A DNA stretch of 16,806 bases from JBBQQK01 sp038216025 (GTDB lineage: Bacteria; Patescibacteriota; UBA1384; XYA2-FULL-43-10; 1-14-0-10-43-13): assembly GCA_038216025.1 (NCBI GenBank), contig JBBQQK010000016.1, positions 1 through 16,806 on the forward strand, read 5' to 3'. This document shows positions 13,386 through 16,806 of the stretch, piece after piece. Each line of letters opens with the position of its first letter. Position 1 is the first letter of the stretch. The position numbers and the translations under genes were made by a program. Under the pieces are notes generated by a model, which saw only the letters and a list, made by a program, of their open reading frames with translations, searched no databases and was not told where the DNA came from.

Positions 13386-13592
13386 CTAATTTGATTCCGG
13401 ATTTTGTTTGAGATAAGCATGCATAGTTTTTAGCGTATCGGAGTCTTTTCCTTCGGTATTTTGACCAGCGGCTTGAAGGTCTTGAATAATAGTATCAATA
13501 TCTTCTGGGCTCTCGATGGCTGCATCAACTTTGCTCTCTTCTGTCTTCCGCAACTCTTCGTATAACGCTGGATTAGGCATTCCTTCTGACAT
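13386..13592 (-). CDS. Small acidic hypothetical protein
   Basis: 68 aa on the minus strand, starting at ATG 13592-13590 with AAGGAG 5 nt upstream and ending in TAG. The sequence begins MSEGMPNPALYEELRKTEES and is acidic and helical, with a low-complexity middle (AAGQNTEGKDSD) and a second helix (DTLKTMHAYLKQNPE). There is no signal, membrane segment or cysteine. It is convergent with the 108-aa gene and divergent from the isc operon, sharing the AT-rich gap 13593-13682. The good SD and clean coding frame make it a real gene; I do not recognise the family. Confidence 0.7.
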   Translation of the reverse strand: MSEGMPNPALYEELRKTEESKVDAAIESPEDIDTIIQDLQAAGQNTEGKDSDTLKTMHAYLKQNPESN

Positions 13593-13610
13593 TTTTCTCC
13601 TTTTGATTAT

Positions 13611-13640
13611 TTGACTTCTGTTAAATCTATGTGTTATATA
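13611..13640 (+). promoter_or_regulatory. Promoter of the leader-ORF/phd/isc operon
   Basis: TTGACT at 13611-13616, an 18-nt spacer and TATATA at 13635-13640; an overlapping TATAAT at 13639-13644 is 22 nt away. Transcription would start near 13648, before an AT-rich hairpin (CTAATT/AATTAG, 13654-13670). Confidence 0.5.
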
Positions 13641-13682
13641 TAATGTTATATTACTAATTAAAAAAATTAGATAAAGGATAAG

Positions 13683-13760
13683 ATGTTGGGTGAGGATTTA
13701 GGTTATATTCCTCATCCTGACCTTCTCCTTATAAAGGAGAAGGGAATCACGGTATTATGA
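13683..13760 (+). CDS. Possible 25-aa leader ORF overlapping the phd-like start
   Basis: ATG 13683 follows AAAGGA by 5 nt. The frame reads MLGEDLGYIPHPDLLLIKEK and five more residues, then TGA at 13758-13760. This TGA overlaps the next ATG (13757-13759) as ATGA, the usual arrangement of translationally coupled genes. Against it: much of the frame is the hairpin repeat at 13721-13743, and TGA is used by no other gene in the window. It may be a true leader peptide that opens the hairpin, or chance. Confidence 0.35.
   Translation: MLGEDLGYIPHPDLLLIKEKGITVL
13721..13743 (+). promoter_or_regulatory. 10-bp hairpin repeat before the phd-like gene
   Basis: CCTTCTCCTT (13721-13730), loop ATA, AAGGAGAAGG (13734-13743). 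The 3' arm holds AAGGAG, an SD-like word sequestered by the stem. It ends 13 nt before ATG 13757, exactly as the hairpin before metG does, and shares the pyrimidine-arm/purine-arm design and 3-nt loop with it. Confidence 0.65.
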
Positions 13761-13963
13761 AAAACGTTACTACTAACAAACTACAAAGCGATCTCTCTAA
13801 GATTATCAAAGAAGTTGAATTAGGGGAAGTTTATCAAGTGAACAGGTACTCTGAGCCTGTTGCTTTTCTGATTTCAAAGAATAATTATGAGGATTTGCTT
13901 GAAAAGTCCAATTGTAAACAATGTATTAGTGATCTAAGAAAACTTGCAAACAATATTAAGTAA
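13757..13963 (+). CDS. Phd/YefM-like small DNA-binding protein with CxxC
   Basis: 68 aa. The N-terminal pattern (TTNKLQSDLSKIIKEVELGEVYQVNRYSEPVAFLIS, read in parts) is that of Phd/YefM antitoxins: a short strand and helix for DNA binding, then the repeat-like strand ending in PVAFLISKNNYEDL. Such proteins bind operators as dimers and, in toxin-antitoxin pairs, neutralise a toxin with the C-terminal tail. No toxin gene is present on either side. The tail here is short and carries C53 and C56 (NCKQC), unusual for an antitoxin. The stop lies 8 nt before iscS, so the two are co-transcribed. A regulator of the Fe-S operon is one reading; an orphan antitoxin is the conservative one. Confidence 0.75.
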   Translation: MKNVTTNKLQSDLSKIIKEVELGEVYQVNRYSEPVAFLISKNNYEDLLEKSNCKQCISDLRKLANNIK

Positions 13964-13971
13964 AACTAAAG

Positions 13972-15222
13972 ATGAACAAAATATACCTCGATAACGCGGC
14001 AACAACTAAAATAGATCAAAAAGTAGTGGACAATATGATTAAGGCACATCAACTTTTTGGCAATCCTTCATCTCTTCATTTTTTTGGGCAAGAAGCCAGT
14101 AAGGCCTTAAACGATGCCAGGAATTTTATCGCTTTCTTTTTTGGTTGTGAATTTGAAGAAATTGTCTTTACTTCTGGAGGCAGCGAAGCAGACAATTTGG
14201 CAATTAGAGGAACAGTTGAAGCTAATAAGTCTATAGATGAGCCGCATGTTATTACAACTATGATTGAGCACCATGCAGTATTGCATACAGTCCAGGACCT
14301 TGAAAAACAAGGTAAAATTGATGCTACCTACATAAAGCCTAATGAAGAAGGATTAATTTCACCAGAATCTATTCTAGAGGCAATAAGAGATAATACAGTA
14401 TTGGTTTCGGTAATGTTTGTTAACAACGAAACAGGTGCTGTCCAGCCTATTGCGAGTATTGGAAATATTATCGAAAATGCCAACATCGAAAGAATAAAAA
14501 GAGGTTTACCAAGAATTACTTTTCATACCGATGCTGTTCAGGCCCCAGAGTTTTTTTCTCTCGGAGTTAAGTATTTGAAAGTGGACCTGCTTTCAATCTC
14601 AGCACATAAGCTTCATGGTCCGCGTGGAATTGGTCTCTTGTATGTAAAAAAGGGCTCCAAATTATGCCCTCAAATATGTGGGGGCAAACAAGAATTTGGT
14701 TATCGGGCAGGAACGGAAAATTTAGCGGGAATTTTTGGACTATCTGCCGCGCTGGAGGTTATCGTTAGAGAGAGAGCAGACAGTAAAGACTCATATGTAG
14801 AAGAAAAGGCAGATTTTCCACTAATGATATCGGATAGCATAAAGCATGTTTCTAAACTTAAAGAAAAACTAATAAGCGGTCTCTTGAGTATCGACAATGT
14901 TAGGATCAATGGGAGTGCCGAGTATTCAAGTCCCGCGATATTGAATGTAAGTTTTTTGAATGCCGAAGGCGAGGCCATTATATTGAACTTGGATTTTGAG
15001 GGCATCGCCGTTTCTTCGGGCTCTGCTTGCACATCTCGAACTTTAGAGCCTAGTCATGTGCTTACGGCCATGGGCGTTGAGCCTAAATGGTCCCATGGTG
15101 CCATTAGGTTTTCATTAAGCCGGGAAACCACAGAAGAAGAAATAGATAAATTGTGCGAAGTTTTGCCCGGAATCATTAGTAAATTGCGACAAATGTCGCC
15201 CTTGAAACCAGAAGAAATGTAA
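13972..15222 (+). CDS. iscS: Cysteine desulfurase IscS/NifS
   Basis: 416 aa. This PLP enzyme takes sulfur from L-cysteine as a persulfide and hands it to IscU for Fe-S clusters, and often to tRNA thiolation. Marks: YLDNAATTK (5-13), FTSGGSEADNLAIRG (66-80), H100 next to the cofactor (IEHHAVL), HTDAVQ (185-190), PLP lysine K213 (ISAHKLHGPRGIG), RAGTEN (245-250) and catalytic C353 (SSGSACTSRTLEPSHV) on a long loop, as in IscS-type (group I) enzymes. Residues 268-292 add an extra charged stretch (RADSKDSYVEEKAD and on) between helices compared with E. coli IscS. The SD is weak, suggesting coupling to the preceding gene. iscU follows after 12 nt. Confidence 0.95.
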   Translation: MNKIYLDNAATTKIDQKVVDNMIKAHQLFGNPSSLHFFGQEASKALNDARNFIAFFFGCEFEEIVFTSGGSEADNLAIRGTVEANKSIDEPHVITTMIEHHAVLHTVQDLEKQGKIDATYIKPNEEGLISPESILEAIRDNTVLVSVMFVNNETGAVQPIASIGNIIENANIERIKRGLPRITFHTDAVQAPEFFSLGVKYLKVDLLSISAHKLHGPRGIGLLYVKKGSKLCPQICGGKQEFGYRAGTENLAGIFGLSAALEVIVRERADSKDSYVEEKADFPLMISDSIKHVSKLKEKLISGLLSIDNVRINGSAEYSSPAILNVSFLNAEGEAIILNLDFEGIAVSSGSACTSRTLEPSHVLTAMGVEPKWSHGAIRFSLSRETTEEEIDKLCEVLPGIISKLRQMSPLKPEEM

Positions 15223-15234
15223 ATAGGAGAATTT

Positions 15235-15645
15235 ATGTATACAGATAAAGTGATAGATCATTTTAAAAACCCTAGAAATATGGGGGAAATAGAGGGAGCT
15301 GACGGAATTGGAAGAGTCGGCAATGTTAAGTGCGGCGATGTGATGTATCTTTACATCAAGGTCGCAAAAAGGACTGACTCAAAAGGGAGAGAAGAGGAAT
15401 ATATTGAAGACGTAAAGTTTAAAACCCTTGGTTGTGCCGCAGCTGTCGCTGCATCTTCAATGACTACAGAGCTGGCTCTGGGTAAGTCGCTTGATGAGGC
15501 TTACAAATTATCTAGGGACGGCATCAACGAGGCCCTAGGTAAGCTGCCGCCTCAAAAGTACCATTGTTCTATTTTGTCAGCCGATGGTATTAAGAAAGCG
15601 ATAGAAGATTATTGGAATAAAAAGCAAGACAAAACAGATAATTAG
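15235..15645 (+). CDS. iscU: Fe-S cluster scaffold protein IscU/NifU-N
   Basis: 136 aa. IscU assembles a 2Fe-2S cluster from iron and IscS-bound sulfur and passes it on. The ligands are conserved: C33 and D35 (VKCGD), C67 (LGCAAAVAASS) and C111 (YHCSIL). The opening YTDKVIDHFKNPRNMG is the family signature. The middle cysteine lies in GCAAA where E. coli has GCGSA, a mild change. A charged insertion (45-56, KRTDSKGREEEY) sits in the loop before that cysteine. AGGAGA 5 nt before the ATG is a good SD. Gene order iscS-iscU is standard; no iscR, iscA, hscA/B or ferredoxin follows, so the system is minimal. Confidence 0.95.
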   Translation: MYTDKVIDHFKNPRNMGEIEGADGIGRVGNVKCGDVMYLYIKVAKRTDSKGREEEYIEDVKFKTLGCAAAVAASSMTTELALGKSLDEAYKLSRDGINEALGKLPPQKYHCSILSADGIKKAIEDYWNKKQDKTDN

Positions 15646-15649
15646 AATT

Positions 15650-16474
15650 ATGAAAGCAAAGAGAATGATATTTGATGGCAAGAAAAAAAGAGATGGGATT
15701 TTGGCTAAAATCCAAAAAGATATCAAAGAAGGCGGAAGGAAGGCTCCTCATCTAGTCGTACTTTTAATCGGTGATAATCCTGTATGTGAAAAATACGTTG
15801 ATCTAAAGAAAAAAATTGCTCAGAGAACAGGTCTGTTTTTTTCAGTATATAAATTTGATAGTAAAGATGAAGAAGTCAGTGTTAAGGAATGTATTGAGTT
15901 CCTAAATCAAGATGATGAAGTTGACGGGGTTATGATTCAGATTCCGATAGATCCCAAATTTGATCAAAAGTCTCTTATTGAAGCAATCAGTCCCCAAAAG
16001 GATGTTGATGGTCTGCGGTATTGTCTAAATTTAAAAACTGATTTCATTCCTCCTGTAGTATTGGCTGTAAAAGAATCTTTGGATCAATCAAAATGTGTTC
16101 TTGGTGATTCTTCTGTCGTCCTAATAGGACATGGTTTTCTGGTAGGAGCTCCGTTGGAAAGATTTCTTAAAGATAAAGTCAAAAAACTTAAGGTAATCAA
16201 AGATGCCGAAAAGGAAAAGGAAGCGATTTTAGAAGCGGATATAGTTATTTCTGCTGTTGGAAAAGCTGGTTTAGTATCAGCTGATTCGGTAAAAGATGGG
16301 GCTGTGCTCATTGATGCAGGTACCGCAGAAGTAAGCGGCACTCTCGTGGGAGACATCGCTCCTGAGGCTTACAAAAAAGCGTTTTTTTATACCCCTGTTC
16401 CTGGTGGAATCGGACCTGTGACAGTAGCAATGCTAATAAAAAATTTAGTTAAAAATGAAGTTGATATTGCCTAA
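15650..16474 (+). CDS. folD: Bifunctional methylenetetrahydrofolate dehydrogenase/cyclohydrolase FolD
   Basis: 274 aa. FolD converts 5,10-methylene-THF to 10-formyl-THF in two steps, feeding purine and formyl-Met-tRNA synthesis. The catalytic pair Y49/K53 is present (KYVDLKKK), with the substrate-binding VDGVMIQIPID (91-101) and PQKDVDGL (115-122), and the C-terminal TPVPGGIGPVTVAML (248-262). The NAD(P) site reads VVLIGHGFLVGAPLERF (156-172), where most FolD have GRSxxVGxP, so a histidine replaces the usual arginine. The PPTPxG stretch after the DG loop is also shortened (FIPPVVLAV). Both changes may alter cofactor use. The start is 4 nt after the iscU stop with no SD, implying translational coupling. 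Function is secure at family level. Confidence 0.93.
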   Translation: MKAKRMIFDGKKKRDGILAKIQKDIKEGGRKAPHLVVLLIGDNPVCEKYVDLKKKIAQRTGLFFSVYKFDSKDEEVSVKECIEFLNQDDEVDGVMIQIPIDPKFDQKSLIEAISPQKDVDGLRYCLNLKTDFIPPVVLAVKESLDQSKCVLGDSSVVLIGHGFLVGAPLERFLKDKVKKLKVIKDAEKEKEAILEADIVISAVGKAGLVSADSVKDGAVLIDAGTAEVSGTLVGDIAPEAYKKAFFYTPVPGGIGPVTVAMLIKNLVKNEVDIA

Positions 16475-16505
16475 CAATTTTTATATTATTGTAGTAGGAG
16501 TTTAT

Positions 16506-16670
16506 ATGAAAAAATATGTTTGTTTAAAGCAAGGATGCCGGTTTGTCTCTGAAAGCGAGTATGAATCAGAGCAGCACCAAAAACAAGGTCAAAACCATGA
16601 TATTTTTGTTGTGGAAACAGATTATAACGGTGATGTGAGAGATACCGATATGGATAAGGATTTAGACTAG
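16506..16670 (+). CDS. Small Cys/His protein, possible zinc-binding
   Basis: 54 aa from ATG 16506, supported by TAGGAG 5 nt upstream; an in-frame ATG at 16455 overlaps folD and has no SD. The sequence begins MKKYVCLKQGCRFVSESEYE, with C6 and C11 (Cx4C) followed by H24 and H31. That makes a C-x4-C-x12-H-x6-H pattern that could hold one zinc, much like a minimal C2H2-type finger (YxCxxxxC at the start, an H pair after a helix). The tail is strongly acidic (DVRDTDMDKDLD). I do not recognise a named family. It lies 31 nt after folD and probably ends the operon. Confidence 0.6.
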   Translation: MKKYVCLKQGCRFVSESEYESEQHQKQGQNHDIFVVETDYNGDVRDTDMDKDLD

Positions 16671-16688
16671 TATCACACGACCTTAGTC

Positions 16689-16717
16689 TTGATGTAATAT
16701 CTAATTGATTGTATAAT
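16689..16717 (+). promoter_or_regulatory. Promoter for the last gene in the window
   Basis: TTGATG at 16689-16694, a 17-nt spacer and a consensus TATAAT at 16712-16717, followed by AGGAGGG at 16724-16730. This is one of the best promoter and SD sets in the window. Confidence 0.75.
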
Positions 16718-16737
16718 AGTCATAGGAGGGCAAAATT

Positions 16738-16806
16738 ATGGCGAATATTCAATCAATCAACTTAAAAGAAGACGAAAGGCTTGAGCTTTCGCAAATGGTG
16801 AAGCGT
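16738..16806 (+). CDS. 5' end of a further gene (cut by the window edge)
   Basis: ATG 16738 lies 7 nt after AGGAGGG and opens a frame to the window end: 23 codons, MANIQSINLKEDERLELSQM followed by VKR. The pattern of a short strand and then a charged helix (LxxDERLELSQMVKR) faintly recalls the N-terminal helix of some IS630-type transposases or other helix-turn-helix proteins, but 23 residues cannot settle it. Confidence 0.6.
   Translation, partial: MANIQSINLKEDERLELSQMVKR

Noticed and set aside
13757..13963. Complete toxin-antitoxin pair
   Set aside because: The following gene is iscS and the preceding one is a minus-strand acidic protein; neither has toxin motifs.
16455..16505. Earlier ATG for the 54-aa protein
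   Set aside because: It lies inside folD without an SD, and the extra residues look like out-of-frame folD sequence.
257..16670. TGA-glycine genetic code
   Set aside because: Conserved proteins are full length without in-frame TGA, so the standard code holds.

Overview
The window reads like part of a small, AT-leaning bacterial chromosome, most probably from the Candidate Phyla Radiation (Patescibacteria). This is inferred from gene content and style, not from a marker gene: a compact single-domain-type methionyl-tRNA synthetase, a YabE/Rpf-like DUF348-G5-lysozyme wall protein, a RhuM-Fic fusion, a bare IscS-IscU pair, a divergent stand-alone radical SAM protein, and short intergenic gaps filled with 7-nt-periodic repeats. 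The standard genetic code fits. All 19 confidently called genes with a visible stop end in TAA (14) or TAG (5), none in TGA. No gap without a gene exceeds 300 nt.

Layout. (1) 1-256: start of a minus-strand gene, then a divergent gap with a 12-nt palindrome, a GGTGACATT direct repeat and a promoter. (2) 257-2906: yabE-like wall hydrolase, a heptamer-repeat spacer, an unknown coiled-coil protein and ksgA. (3) 3038-5251: an atypical Nramp-superfamily transporter, then rsmI with its own promoter. (4) 5362-7001: GNAT acetyltransferase with a cysteine-rich tail, then RhuM-Fic. (5) 7118-8236: radical SAM-like protein with its own promoter and terminator. (6) 8461-12879: metG, a DMT-type permease, tatD and a GT4 glycosyltransferase, closed by a perfect hairpin terminator. 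(7) 13010-13592: two small unknown genes, convergent on a strong hairpin. (8) 13683-16670: a probable operon of a tiny leader ORF, a Phd/YefM-like protein with CxxC, iscS, iscU, folD and a small Cys/His protein. (9) 16689-16806: a new promoter and the first codons of another gene.

How the genes work together. Wall remodelling (YabE-like), rRNA methylation (KsgA, RsmI), tRNA charging (MetG) and TatD are the members of the Bacillus rsmI-metS-yabD-yabE-rnmV-ksgA neighbourhood. Here they are all within 12 kb but scattered and interrupted by accessory genes. The downstream operon couples Fe-S cluster assembly (IscS/IscU) to one-carbon metabolism (FolD) behind a possible small DNA-binding regulator.

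The most distinctive signals are the divergent radical SAM protein; the Phd-like CxxC protein heading the isc operon; short periodic repeats that appear both between genes and inside ksgA and rsmI; and two hairpin repeats placed exactly 13 nt before the metG and phd start codons.
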